From: Atopsyche davidsoni
Taxonomy: Eukaryota; Arthropoda; Insecta; Trichoptera; Hydrobiosidae
Assembly: GCA_022113835.1 (NCBI GenBank)
Contig: JAILWY010000023.1
Location: forward strand, 7,440,001 to 7,504,000
Reading direction: 5' to 3'
DNA: 64,000 nucleotides
The notes below the pieces were generated by a model. The model was not told the DNA's origin and searched no databases. It saw only the letters and a list, made by a program, of their open reading frames with translations. Position 1 is the first letter of the stretch; each line of letters begins with the position of its first letter. Position numbers and translations under genes: made by a program. This document shows positions 39,201 to 51,746 of this stretch, in pieces.

Positions 39201-42200
39201 GAGACTGTAAAATACTCATTGACGGCAGAAGTGGCATCATTTAATATATTAACTTCTCCCACTGACCCAACTTTTAACTGGGTTTTGGGTTGTTTCAAAT
39301 GTCTGTACACTATTAACAACAGGGCACTATTTGTTGAAATTCAAACCGAGTAGTTTCAAAAGTGTTAAGGAGTATATATATAAGTACATATCAGGTGAAT
39401 TAATTCTGTGACCAATAAATACCTTTTTTTTAAACTATAAAGCTACTTTTCAATTGTTTTTTACGATAAAGGAAATTAAATATATTAAAATTCATTTATT
39501 TTTTGCACATAATACTAGAATTTTACGTTTAAGTTATGGCTCAATTTCATATAATTAGTGAATAAGTTAAAATGATTTATTTTATATCATGGTTATCATT
39601 TAATCTTTGCGTAAAAAATAATTACTGTAAAAGCACAAAAATTTTGACAATGAATCAAATTGTTATTTGAGACATTTAGATTATGCAGTCATTTGTTAAA
39701 CCAGGTCTCGACATTAGCCATAATTTTTTGATATCATAGTCTCATTATATTCCACTTTTTTGTAATTCTTCAAGCTTGTAAGTCTTATAATAAAATATAA
39801 TTTGCATCAAATTTTAGTAAACTATGGTGTATTCAGACCCAGTTCATCAAAGGACTACTTAAAATTAAATTATTTGCTTCTCAATAAATGGAAATCTATA
39901 TTAATGGGAATTTTTAAAATTACTTTTGATAAAAAGTTAAAAAATGTGAGGTTTCCTCACAGAAGAGGATCAGATGCTTATTTATATGTTTGGTTATTTC
40001 TGTCCACTAACGATACCTGCTACTTCAAACTGCTTTATTAATATTTGTCATGTTTTGTGTTTGTCATAATTATTTTAAAACCAATCGCAAAGTCAATGCT
40101 TCATTAAATTAAAACCATACTTTGCTATGAATCATCCTGGTCTCTTGCTTATCTCCCGTTGTATGCAGATCTCATTCTAATTGCTTTTGTACACCGTTTA
40201 GTTTGCGGACACTTCATCTAGAAAGGGCTCACTCAAGAATATCATCACATTTAGTGGAGAGGCAGGATCTATTGGGAAATAGCAAGTATTAAATAAGTAC
40301 AAGGTGGGAATTTTACCAGCTTATCTTTTTGGTCCACCACCGCAGTGCATTTTGGATGTTATGTTAACAAAGCGAATTTATCATTTCAGCCGCTGCTGGT
40401 CACAGCTTAATTAAGTTTATTGTCAGTTTTATATTCTTGAAGTATCTTTATTGTATGTATAGATAGCATGGTAAACATGTTGGTGTATACACTAACTGTA
40501 AAGGTTAAACATATTTACTATTTTTTGTACTTAATGTGTAATGTACAAATTTATTGTAGGGTTTGTGTACTATATAAGTGATTTTGGAAAATTTGGAGTT
40601 CATAAAAATACAGGAGTATTAATTTGTAAGGGATACATGTGTAGATGACTTGGTGTATTAATTTTTGTTCATTTGAAACTTACTGGATTCTAGGTTCTAT
40701 GCTAGAAATGATCGGAGGAGTTTCGCGATCAGAGACACCACTGTCAGCTCTGCAGCGCAAAAGTCCTACAGTGGACCAGGGTACCCAGGCTGGTCCGCAT
40801 CAGGGTCAGGGGCCCAAGGGGCAACACAAGGGGCCTGCTCGTCAGCCTGAGCCCCGTGACTCCCGTGCACATCATGATCAACGACAGAACAATCGCCCTC
40901 GCTCTCAGAATAGGGTGAGTCATACAAATATTTAAAAAATATTCATGTACCTTTATATCTCAATAATATTCAAATGCTTTGTATACTTTTTTCTGTTTGT
41001 ACTAATTTTTTGTAGAATCAGTTAATATCAATAGTATAATCAATCACTTAGATAATGCACTAAATCTGAGGTATTTTATAAATATCGGTTGGCTTGCTGG
41101 CTCAGTGGTCAGACCGTGGACTCTTGATTGAAAGGTCCCTGTTCTGACAGGTAAAACCCAAACGGTTGTTATTAGGCTGAGTCAGTTTTGTCGAAGACAA
41201 TTTGTCATTGTATATGTTAACCCTTTGCACTCGAGAGGTGCGGATTCCGCACCACACGATGTAATGCCGCAACTCGAGAGGTGCGGATTCCGCACCAATT
41301 TGCTTGGTGCGGAAATTCGATGTGCGGTGATAACTATTTATGGTTTTTTATCTGGTGATTTCTTGTTTATGTTTATGTGATCTTGTTCTTTAAAGTTTGT
41401 TACTAAGCACTGCCCATATAATTTTACAAAGATCATGTTATCCCCCTTTCAAACTACGCTAGAATTTCTTATCCAAGATTAGTGCGGCACCATAAAGCGA
41501 ACTGCATTTTTGGTCTCAGTTTGACCTTAACAGCCATGGCAAAATGACTAGACGTGTACCTAATCAACCCATATATTTTTTGCTTGTACTTCTTATCGTA
41601 ATCATTCATTTGAGGGTCCTTATTTGCTTAAACTTATATTGCACTGAAGAATAGACTTTTTTCTCCCTCACAATATCAATAACCTTTCCATTATTTTGTT
41701 TGCTTTATAATATATAATAATATTATGATAATGTGTATCTCACTAAACAGCTGAGAGGAGAACAGCCGCTTAATCACTTGCGGTATATGAAAACCTTAGT
41801 TCGGCAATTGACTGGAGATTTTCGTCAGACACGTGCTAGAGCTTCACTTCAACCTGCGATTCCGAAAATCCGCCTAAGTGGAAGGCTGCATAACATTCTA
41901 ACAGGAGTTAGGAAGGATTACAAAGTCTGTTCTCAAAAAAATAAACCCGGCAAAAGACATCAAACGACATACTTTTGTGATACTTGTCCCGAAAAGCCGG
42001 GCATGCATCTCGGCAATTGTTACATGAAATATCATACAAAGCAAAATTACAAAGACTTATGTTTACGAACCTATCTTCGTAAAGATGTAAATATACATTA
42101 AATATTAAAATTAAAAAAATTATGTGTCAATTTGTGTGTGTGAACATTTTAAGTTAGAGGTAAAAAATTCACCGAAAGTGATACGAAACGCTTCGAGTTG

Positions 42201-43789
42201 CTGATTAGTCCGCGCGGAAACGGTCTCGAGCGCAAAGGGTTAATACAAGCTGTCTTTTTTTTATTATCCAAATGTTTTTATATTGTAAAGTTCCAAAGGT
42301 TCTAATTTTGTTTGTTGATAATTGTTTAAATAATACCTAAAAGTTGAATATCATGATCCATGATTTTCATGAGAATACAAAGATAATTTTCTTGTTCCCC
42401 AGTAATTGTTACATACATTCACCAAATATGTTATTTCAGTTATGCTAAAATTTCACTGTATATATTTTTAAATTGCAGAATCTGATGCATCAAAATAACC
42501 AGCATTCTAATCAACATCAAAATCATCAAAACCAAAATCAGAACCAGCACCAGAACCAGCAGCAGCACCAGCAGCAGCACCAGCAGCAGCAGCACCAGCA
42601 GCACCACCAGCAGCAGCACCAACAGCAGCAGCATCAGCAGCAGCACCCCAATCAGCATCTCAATCAGCAGCATAATCAGCAGCGTAATCAGCAGCACAAC
42701 CAGCAGCACAACCAACACCAGCAAGGAATGCGACAGCCAGGACAGGGACAAGGTCAGCCGCAGCCCCCGGGTGGTTGGGCCAGTTGGGGCGGGCGAGGTG
42801 GTCGTGGCCGCGGTCGCGGAGGTTTCACTGGGCGGCCACAAGGTCAGCAGGGCCCCGGTGGCGTTCGCTCGAAGAATACACTCAAGTTTGACAATGATTA
42901 TGACTTTGAACAAGCTAATACAGAGTTTGAAGAGCTCAGGAGTCAACTGGCTAAGGTTAAGATTGCTGAAGGGGAGGCACCTAAGCCTGAAGTCTGCGTA
43001 AGTAGCTTTGGTTTATACTAAGTTTCTTGTTTCTAAAGAGATTAATAGTTGCCATTAAATAATTGTGTATTACTTATATTAAATATATTATTGACAGTAT
43101 TCAATTTTACTTTTCCAGCCCCCTGTGGAAGCAGAGAAAAAGGACGATTCTGGAAACGAAACAGGAGCTGGAGAGCCTGAGCCAGAAGATGATTCTACTG
43201 AGAATTGCTATGACAAGACGAAGAGTTTCTTTGACAACATTTCTTGTGAAGCTGTTGAAAGGTCATTTTATTCATTATTAGATTCAAAACATAAATCAAA
43301 GCACACTTGTAAATATTTTGACATTGTTAAACATTTACTACTATCAGTATTATAGGTCATCTGCAACAAAATATTGCTTTAGACTAAGAAATGTAAACAG
43401 TATATTATATAATTGAGCCGCTGCTGCTATGAGTAGATTCTATAAATATTCTCTACATTTTCTTCTTGGAAAGTTTCAATACTAGGCAGTTGCTTATCTG
43501 CATATATTATTGTACTTGATCTTTACTTAACTAATGTAAATTCTCTAGGTCTAAGGGACGATCCCAGCGCACTGATTGGCGCACAGAGCGCAAGCTGAAT
43601 TCCGAGACATTCGGAGTTGCTACGGCTCGGCGTGGGGGCTACCGTGGACGTGGTTACTGGGGTGCAAGTGGAGCAGGTGGCTGGCGAGGCCAAGCGTGGC
43701 GTGGTGCCCGCGGCCGGCCTCCACCTCACCGCCAGCAGCGACCACCACAGCCTCTGCAGTCCCAGCAACCCCAGCCTGTCACCAATTAG
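36217..43789 (+). CDS. tral: Trailer hitch / LSM14 family mRNP protein
   Basis: RNA-granule protein that binds the DEAD-box helicase Me31B/DDX6 and other repressors; it controls mRNA translation and decay in P bodies and germline granules. Six coding exons: 36217-36337, 37049-37357, 40694-40914, 42479-42997, 43119-43261, 43549-43789; phases agree, about 517 residues. Order of parts: LSm domain (residues 1 to about 80: [18 protein letters not shown], then DIKDIRVVN); a Pro/Gln linker; the conserved [16 protein letters not shown] block; a His/Gln/Asn-rich tract; an RGG stretch; the FDF motif ([16 protein letters not shown]); the FFD box ([12 protein letters not shown]); the TFG box (RKLNSETFG); and a second Arg/Gly-rich end. 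Exon 2 could also use a later same-phase donor after position 37462. A further intron (43799-44162) may follow in the 3' untranslated region. Intron 3 holds a piggyBac-like insertion. Confidence 0.95.
36255..36279 (+). other. Perfect hairpin inside tral exon 1
   Basis: TCTAATATCT, five loop bases (AAAGC), then the exact complement AGATATTAGA. It lies 38-62 bases into the coding sequence, over the codons for LISKADIRY in the LSm domain. Whether the structure matters is unknown. Confidence 0.8.
37358..40693 (+). other. tral intron 2, with an open Pro/Gln extension at its 5' end
   Basis: The first 120 bases continue the exon 2 frame with about 40 Pro/Gln-rich residues up to a stop at 37477. That could be an alternative exon end or a shorter retained-intron isoform. 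The remaining 3.2 kb is AT-rich with no feature I can name. Confidence 0.55.
41087..41216 (+). repeat. tRNA-like SINE head
   Basis: TGGCTCAGTGG matches the polymerase III A box. About 40 bases on, TGTTCTGACAGG is a decayed B box. Between them CTCTTGATTGAAAGG looks like an anticodon arm. The piggyBac-like element B begins just after this stretch, in a TTAA. The SINE family was not identified. Confidence 0.45.
41221..42239 (+). mobile_element. piggyBac-like element B, internally deleted
   Basis: Flanked by TTAA on both sides (41217-41220 and 42240-42243). Left end CCCTTTGCACTCGAG and right end (complement) CCCTTTGCGCTCGAG differ at one base of 15. At about 1.0 kb it is close in size to element A at 4776, and it too keeps only the C-terminal transposase part. 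Near the left end are two copies of an odd-centred palindrome, GGTGCGGATTCCGCACC, at 41237-41253 and 41280-41296, start-to-start 43 bases. It lies in tral intron 3 in the same orientation as the gene. Confidence 0.9.
41733..42101 (+). pseudogene. piggyBac-like transposase C-terminal remnant
   Basis: One open frame resembles the end of the transposase in element [23 protein letters not shown] parallels NKPLSHKHYRQKLLMALIGDFR. Both end in a Cys/His ribbon, here [21 protein letters not shown] and YMKYHT. The catalytic part is missing and no proper start was found, so it is a fragment. An intact ribbon could still bind DNA if translated, but there is no sign that it is. Confidence 0.85.
42520..42725 (+). 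repeat. CAG/CAC-rich coding repeat in tral exon 4
   Basis: An impure run of CAG, CAC and AAC/AAT triplets that encodes a His/Gln/Asn tract of roughly 70 residues. The complementary strand stays open as poly-Leu/Val, which is an artefact. Such tracts vary in length between alleles and promote condensation in granule proteins. Confidence 0.9.
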
Positions 43790-45854
43790 CCTGCAGAGGT
43801 AACACTTGCACAGGCTCATTTCTCCACTGCCCTAGATCTCAATTATATATTTTGTATTTTAAAAATACTTGAAAGAAATAAAAGCTTCTATTACTTCTGC
43901 CCATTTATTTTAAACTGGTTAACATAGACAGGCAGAATTCACTTATACTATATTATTATTATTTATAATGACATATTTGTTCTAATATTTTTTTAGCAAT
44001 ATTATTTTTGGATAATTTAAAAATAAACAGATTTTTGTATTTTATTAGGATGAATTTGCTTGATTTTACGTCACCATTTTTATTTGTTTGAAACTCTACA
44101 TCTATACACAATCAAATCTAGTAATTAATGAGTGCCTAATGTGTAATTATCTCTTGTTGCAGGGAATTATTGAGATCTGACTCAGTGAAAATGAATCTTG
44201 GGTTTCATAGACATATTGTGTTAGCTTATATTCAATGTGGTGTAAAAATATTTAGTTTAATTCAGTATGTAAAGTATAAATGATTCTCGGAACCGAGTGG
44301 TATCGGAAGCTTCGGGAAGGCGAAGGATGTCTGCGGTGGATGTCTCGATGGGGAGCTCCTGTCGCTTTAGTTAAGTCTACAATGTTTACTTTTGAATTTA
44401 ACAATGAATCCAGTCGAGTGGAATTAGTTGTAGGTGTATTAATATAATTAAGTTAATAAATCATTGCAAGAGTTAATGCTGTTGCAATTTTTATATAAGT
44501 CTTCTGTTTTGTATTAAAAGTGTTCAACAAAGTTCAAAAGGTCCGGTAGCGATAGATTGGTATTTGAAAGGTCCAATTCGCTTAAAACTGAAAGAATTGT
44601 CTTCTTTATTTTTTGACAGAGTTAATTATTTTTTAATAAAAAAAAAAATGACACTGACGAAAAGCCCCTAAAAAGTATTATAACACCAATGTACATTTTT
44701 AGTAATATATTTCAGTGTTGGATTACCATCCTTTTAACAACTTTGTTACGCATTTTAAGTTTTCATTGAGTGCGTGTAGAGCGGTTAACGATTCATGTAA
44801 GAATTTAAAAGTCAGTATACAATGTTACGAATTGTTTATGAACCGTGTTTAAAAAATATTCCATAGTATATTTTTTATCAATATTACAAATAATGGAAAT
44901 CATCTCTATCCACATGTGAAAGTTATTTATGGTTCATTTGAATTATTTTGATATTTGATAAAATTTTAAGTAAACAGCAAATGGAAATATGGGTTTTCCA
45001 TCAGAGTTTGTAAAATATGTAATCTCCTCTGTAGGGAGAATGGGCTCACAAGTACTTTCAGCATTATTTATATCCATATGATTTGTGTAACTTCCACCGT
45101 GAGTCACTTGCAGGTGGAGAGATATTCCATCTGAACTACATATGTTCAAATAATTTTTTTTACTATATATAATTATTATTTGCAGTGCAAAATATTCTAA
45201 TGTGGCAAATTGCATGGAGTATGATGTGATAATTTGTTATGAAATGTGATCTAAAGCACTTCTCTTAGAATTGCTGCAGAAATAAAATTAAAAGATAAAT
45301 AATTGTAGTTTATTTAATTGAATGTTATGTCGCCTTGAACCTGTAAATTGTTCACCTTTGAATTCTACAACCTGGCGGGCGTAACCTACCTTCCTGGTCT
45401 GGGATCCATCATTAGTGATTGTATAGTCTATCATTGCATGTCACCACCATAAGCATTCAAGCGGACGGGTCCAATGTTACGGAAGCCAATGCTTATCACC
45501 GCATTCCACATAATTGTTATAATGGATCTATATTATGTCATCAAAAATAAAACAGGGCATAAATAAAAGCTATATTTATTTATTTTGATGCCTTTATAAG
45601 GTTTGCGTACTGTATAAATGTTTTTTTTGCAATTATAAAAAATGTTTAGGTATACATATATAATATTTATAAATTTATACTTATAAAATTAGTTCGCAAT
45701 AATAACAATGAAGCATAAATTTCGAAATTTTGAGCTTGATGATTTTATCAATCTATTTTCAAGATTAGAAAAGCTACCCAGCGTGTGTAACTTTGACTGA
45801 ATGATTTGTATTTACAGTTTTGTTAATGCATCGACATTAGAACCGACACTACTT
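43790..45854. other. Untranslated and intergenic DNA between tral and the dehydrogenase
   Basis: A possible 3' untranslated intron of tral runs from 43799 (GAG|GTAACA) to 44162 (TTGCAG|GG). Poly(A) signals AATAAA occur near 43877 and again near 44456. The rest is AT-rich; 45340-45540 is less so and may be a worn repeat. No further gene seen. Confidence 0.5.
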
Positions 45855-48800
45855 CTAGCAGTGATGCTCGCGCGGGGCTTGGCCGTTCTCCACCACCCAC
45901 ACTGACCCACTCTTCCCTTTGGACAGAATCTCCACCAGTGCCTTGCCTACATGAGATGGTCTGCAACAAATGTCCTTTCATTAAAGCAAAAGAGTGTGTA
46001 TGGTTATACCTACATATATTTATATATGTAACACAAGGTGGATAAATATATATGTAACTGTGTTTGAAGGCAGATAGCAGTGTTAAAGGTAGTATCTTAA
46101 TTGTTTACACAACTGTGCATCAAATGATATACTAAATTTCAGTGATATATTATTTTTGGAAGGTAAGACATGTGAAGAAATATAAACAGCATAGATGCTG
46201 GGAACTTTTCACCATTTATGGAAATATATTGTGTTTAAACGGTGCCCGGTGGGGTAAGAAAGCAGTGTTTGGAACTGTTTAAGTGAAATTCGCAGGAGTT
46301 ATGGTGTTGAGTTGTCATCATTCATAAAACCTGAATTCATTATTTTACATTAGAGATCAAGCAACAATCAAATTAATGAATTCTTCAGGGTGAAGCTGCT
46401 TAAAAAAAAGCAACAGCTGTCGGACCTGCCAAAAGGTCATGGATTGCGAACCCACTGTACTCGTCCAACATGGCTCCTCAAAATGAAAGCCTGGCTTCCG
46501 GAAAAAAAAATCAGCATAATGAGGTCATAGCCTACACAACATTTTAGCTGGGTGGGCTAACAGGCTAAAGAATACCTGGAATGTTGTAACTCCAAATATT
46601 TACATTATTAGAAATTATACTAAAATATAATTTGCGATGGGAAGGGATAGGGAAAGTCTTAATTAATTAACTTTTGAGTATATACTTACTATTATTGTGT
46701 TTTCATAGTTTTATAAATAAAATAAATCATCAACTTACGTTTGTAACTTGCAATTGGCGTTATCTCGTTGCCAGGCTGCTTCGTACTCTGAAGACATTAG
46801 CTGTTTTCGAATATCCTTGACGAGGCTTGTGTCTGTAACTGACGGACACAGAGCGATAGTGCGAACACCTGTGAGTCCCACGTGGTAAGGATCCTAAAAT
46901 GTTAATATTTTGAATCAGCATCATAATGGAAAGCGAGATACTTGACAAATTGAGTAGTGTGACTTACTCCATAAGAGCGGGTGAGGCCAACAATAGCATA
47001 CTGAGTAGCAGTGTAGATAGGAGTCGCCACCTGGGGACGGACATAAGCCGTGCCTGCTGTGTTGATAACTGTCCCCCCCCGTCCCCCACGTTCTCGTCCC
47101 ATGAAGCGGTATGCCAATAGTGTTCCTCGGATAACTCCATTCTAAAATTAAGAAAAAGAGGACCAGCTTGTGATAAATAAGTAAAAATGAAATTTAAGTA
47201 TTAATGCTTTAACTGAATGAGAAAATTATTACCAGGTTCACATCCACTTCGAGTTCCCAGAATCTATCATTCATGACTCCGGCATTGTTGATGACAATAT
47301 CCAATCCTCCGAATACTTTTATTGTCATAACAAACGATTCTGAAAAAAATCACCTTTGAGTTTTTTTATCTTCTTGAGACAGCTTGACTAATGCAAAGAT
47401 GAAAATTAATTTACATTAATATTTTTCATGCAAATCTTGACTATATAAGGCAGTCGTAAAAATATATTCAGATCATATTACTGCACAAATACTAAATTAT
47501 TGCCTTCTAAATTTTGCAGCGATAGATTTATCTGGAAATATAGGCCCCTGTGTTGTTACCTATGGATAACATTAATATTCTTTTTCTTTCAGTTCAGAAG
47601 GACTGCTAATTTTTAGTTTTTGTTTCTTATGGAGTAGAGATGAAAAAAACATTTGTTAAAATAAAAACTATTTCCAATTAAGTTTATAGATTGGTATTCA
47701 GAATTCAGTGTCCAAATTGGAAAACCTTATCACAAGTAATGAACATCTCAGTAACACTTGCAATACTTGTGAAACATAAGTGATACTAAAATTGTCTTGA
47801 AATATTTACAAGGTTATTTTCCTTTAAAATTACATTTAAACTTGATTATATTAAATCACCGATGATATGTTTTTTACGGCTTTAACGTGCACAGTACAAT
47901 ACGAAAAAAATATATATTAATGGCATTTCTGTCTGGTTAAGAAAATTCATTACTGGTGAAACATCTATAAAAAAATATTGTTTTCTTTAATTGCTGATGA
48001 ATTGTGACATTTTACAAACAAGTAATGTAATTCCATACAATGGAAAAAAATAAAACATAATACAATAGGCAAGGCTTTCTTTGTTTGTCTTTATATTTTA
48101 AAAAAGCCTTTCATATATTTATTTACCTTCAAACTGTGGGTAATCAGTGACGTCGCATTGGCAGAATAAAACATTTTTCTTTCCATATTTGGCTGCTAGC
48201 TCATCGGCTACTTGTTCTCCGACCTCAGAATCGATATCGCATATTGATACCTAAAATAAAAAAATAGACAGTTTATACACATTTACGCGTTAATTCTGGG
48301 CATAAAATATGATGTACTTGGACATTATTTTGGTGCCAAATAAAATTTTAGGGATTCTGAAATGTCGTCTTTGAAGAGCAACGAAGATTGTCACAAACTC
48401 GCTGTATTACAGAAAAATGACGCTGTTTATTTGCAACTGGTTTAATCAAATCAAATTCAGTCAAATAAACATGGACGGGTCTTGCATCAAAGGTCGCACG
48501 ATTCGCGATACTTCGTAGCGCGCAGCTACTCGTCGAAGATTGTTTTTGAGCACCACTCGCTACGGGAGTATTTTTGTTTTTCTGTATTATAATATATCCC
48601 AATATAATGTATTCGAAAGTTTTTTTAATTGAAAAAAAGCAGCGAGTAAAGCGCATCGAATGACATCCATATTTGCTGGCGGGGCCGCGCCCGGCCACGG
48701 TCTCGGGGGCGGATGCTTTGTATCCGAATCGGCAAGTGTTTCTCGATTACAAGGGTGCATTTCATTTATTATTAAAAATAATAAAAGTACGCTACGGGTA

Positions 48801-49421
48801 CCCGCGATCCTTGACCAAAAATATAATTTTACAGCAACATAGTTCTACTTTCATTGTCGTGAACAATAAATATTTATTGTGCGTGGTAATTCAGATAATA
48901 ACGTGTCGTTTCAACATTTACTCAGACCACGTGGTATTTGTTATTTATTATTGCAAGTTCGTTGAATCCGGAAAATTGTACAAGGGGAGGGGCTTGTTTA
49001 CGCGCTGGGGTGCTACTAAAACGGAAAATTAATTTGATGTTGTAATTTGTAATTACATTTATATATATTAGCGACAATACACCCGAAGATAAATTTGCAG
49101 ACATTTAATGCTGATTTGTAATTATATGGATAGATATGCCTAAAAATACAATATGTTTTGAAAATGCGTAAAAAAATATTAAAGTATATTTTTTATAAAA
49201 TAGATAAAAGGCCACACTAAATCGGGTGGTATATAGTTGTTATTTCAAAAGTGATGTTGGAATCGAGGGCGATGCAGATTTGCCCGCAGCATCGATTCGC
49301 TCGGCGTTCGTCCGCCGGAGTGGCTCACCTTGCCCCCGTGCTTGAGCAGCTCCTCGCAGCAGCTCAGGCCGATGCCCGCGGCTCCTCCCGTGACCAGAGA
49401 AACCTTCCCCTTGAGGTCCAT
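45855..49421 (-). CDS. 15-PGDH-like short-chain dehydrogenase, probable pseudoenzyme
   Basis: Resembles NAD-dependent 15-hydroxyprostaglandin dehydrogenase of the classical SDR family, and the many related insect paralogues. Six exons: 49421-49329, 48250-48127, 47339-47233, 47141-46968, 46893-46739, 45960-45855; phases agree, 252 residues. Seen in order: the dinucleotide motif TGGAAGIG (11-18), an acidic residue pair after the second strand (CDID), CDVTD, NNAG (90-93), Asn107, and Tyr151 in YTATQYAIVG. In active enzymes the tetrad is Asn-Ser-Tyr-Lys. Here position 138 is Gly (NTAGTAY) and position 155 is Gln, so Ser and Lys are both lost. It likely still binds cofactor but should not catalyse. 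The start codon heads MDLKGKVSLVTGG, the usual beginning; an in-frame ATG 66 bases upstream has an Arg/Pro-rich leader and was not used. It is the only SDR gene seen here. Confidence 0.9.
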
Positions 49422-51746
49422 GTCGTCGCGGATGTGCGCAGGAAGCCGGTGAGTCAGAGTCGGGCGTCTGCGGCGAGGGAGCGACACATCGGGCGGGGCG
49501 CGTCCTCGCGCTGGCCACTGAGCGCTGCACTGACAGCGGGGGTGGCCGCCGGGGGATGCCGCGCCCTTGCGCCCTCCCCGCCCCCCCCGCCCCGCCCCGC
49601 CCCCACACGCGGTCAGGACTTCTCCGGCCGCGGACGTGCCGGCTGGGGCGAACGCTTATTCCTCCGAACGAGCTAGCGAGCCGGAGGAATTTAGAGGCGA
49701 CTTTTCTTTGTTTACTTTTTTTAAAAATTATTTACATTATATAATAGAATAACAAACGGATTGTACTTCGATCAGATTATCATTTATTATAAAACTGTAC
49801 CATGATTTATTTTTTTAACATTAAAAGTTGTACCTAACTATTACCCCGGTCGGGAGATTTCGTTTTCCATTGGCTTCCGTGAAAGGGAAAGGAATGGGGA
49901 AGGGGTTGTTTGGAGCGAGTCGGGGCGGGGGCGGGGGCGGGTCGATAAAGCGTGCGTCTGTGTACTTGCAGCCTCATCGTTCTGATAGCGGCTTGAATGC
50001 ATCATCGTAATAATGTTCTAACAAACTGTATGAACCAATAATTGCAATACTTTTATTACTTATTTTGTATCCCATAGTAAAATAGAAACAGATAGGAGGA
50101 AAATAGAAGGGACGATCAAAAATATGTATTCATGAAATACGGAACTTGTTCAGTTTCAATGGATGTGAACTACCCGTACGCTCACTTGGGATACGAGGAT
50201 TTTCAGTTTAGCTATCAATCCAGTGGAAAATATCACTGTCCATCATGAGTAAAAAAAAGTAATTTGATAGTTGATTTTTAGGAGCTTTAAATTATGATTG
50301 TACTTACGATGAAACGATAATTTTTTCCAATACTTATTGACTGCAACTGACTAGGATTTTTATCTTTGCAAAGTAAATTTTGACCCGACCGTACATAACA
50401 AATTCCTTTTAACAATCAACCGGAATTTCAGTAATATTTACATTTTTACTGTCTAAAAATAAATATACGTACAGTTTTGTTTAACGATTGGAGCTTTATC
50501 AGCCTGGGGCAGTTGAAGAGTGATTATAATAATAAAAGTCGCAAAGTATGCTAGCAGCGATTTCAGAGACGAAGCGGTTATTTCTAATTCATATTAAATA
50601 AAACTGCTTTAGTTCATATTTTTGTACTATTAGTTGTTAGATTTTCGACACTACTTTTGGCTATCAGCTACAGATTTTTAATTTAACGAATGTTATAAAA
50701 ATTAATATAAAAACTTAGAAACAGCAGTTATTTATTATAAAAATACTCGGGGGTCCGCTAATCAAGTCGGTAAGAAGTAATTTTTTCGTAGGTTAAATTT
50801 CGTATCCAATACCTACCATTTATGTTGTTTGCTCTCGCAATTTTTGTTATTTTACGATATTTGTAACTATATTTATACATTTGCTTTACAAAAAAACCTT
50901 GTCGTTTTTTTGTGTAAAATTGTTAAAACAATATAATGAGAACTTTCAGTATTGGAGCTGTCAAGAGCTGATAAAAAATCTGTTTAAATAATTTTTATAT
51001 CTTGAAACGCCTCGACGCCAACCAACCCATGTTTTATTTTTTAATATGTGTTTTTAAGTAAATATTTAACTATTTTATGTGAGTAACGTATTTACTATTA
51101 TAAAATAAGAGTTTAAAATTTGACAAGGTTTCGAATTTCAGCCATAAGAATTTGTGTTTACAAAAACTCCAAGTATATTATTATAACAAATGCTTCTTAA
51201 TTTCATGGCAGTACAAAATATTTATACATTTCTTGCTCTCGATCCTGATTATTTTATGTTGGCAAATTATTAAATGATTTTACAAGTAAAAATATATGTT
51301 TAAGTCACAAATAGCATAATTTCCTCTTCAAACGAGACCTTTTCCATAATCCCTAACTGTTGCCGGTGACGTAGATCCATCACTATGCAAGTGATGCACA
51401 CTGATTGGGACTGCGCTTGCGAGAAGAACCAGTCAGTTAAGTGGTGATCACATGACACTTGACAGATAAACCAGTTTATGCCTATTGCTTATAATGCAAT
51501 AACTCACTTTTGCTTGTCCCAAAAAAACACTCGCTATCAAAGTATCAATTGTAACTCATACTTAATACTTGCCACTTTTAAAAATTGTGACAAATGACAC
51601 ACTAAAGCAATAAATGAAGGTAAAATAAAATCACAATATATGTATTGTAGTAAGATGTTTATTACAATGTTTCTCAGACCTCGGACACAAAATCTTGCTT
51701 AATCACAATAAAAATATAGCAATAAAGTGAAGTTGGGGTCGACAAT
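49422..51746. other. Intergenic region between RpL18 and the dehydrogenase
   Basis: The first 250 bases are GC-rich with C-rich runs near 49560-49610, likely the promoter and leader of the minus-strand dehydrogenase. A second G-rich patch is near 49921-49950. The remainder is AT-rich. The complement of AATAAA at 51656-51661 probably serves RpL18. No other gene was recognised. Confidence 0.5.

Noticed and set aside
42440..42946. 168-residue minus-strand open frame, poly-Leu/Val
   Set aside because: It is the complement of the CAG/CAC repeat in trailer hitch exon 4, whose plus-strand frame contains the FDF motif and matches the family.
49245..49487. Upstream ATG for the dehydrogenase
   Set aside because: It would add an Arg/Pro-rich leader absent from the family; the ATG at 49421 starts directly at the conserved N-terminus.
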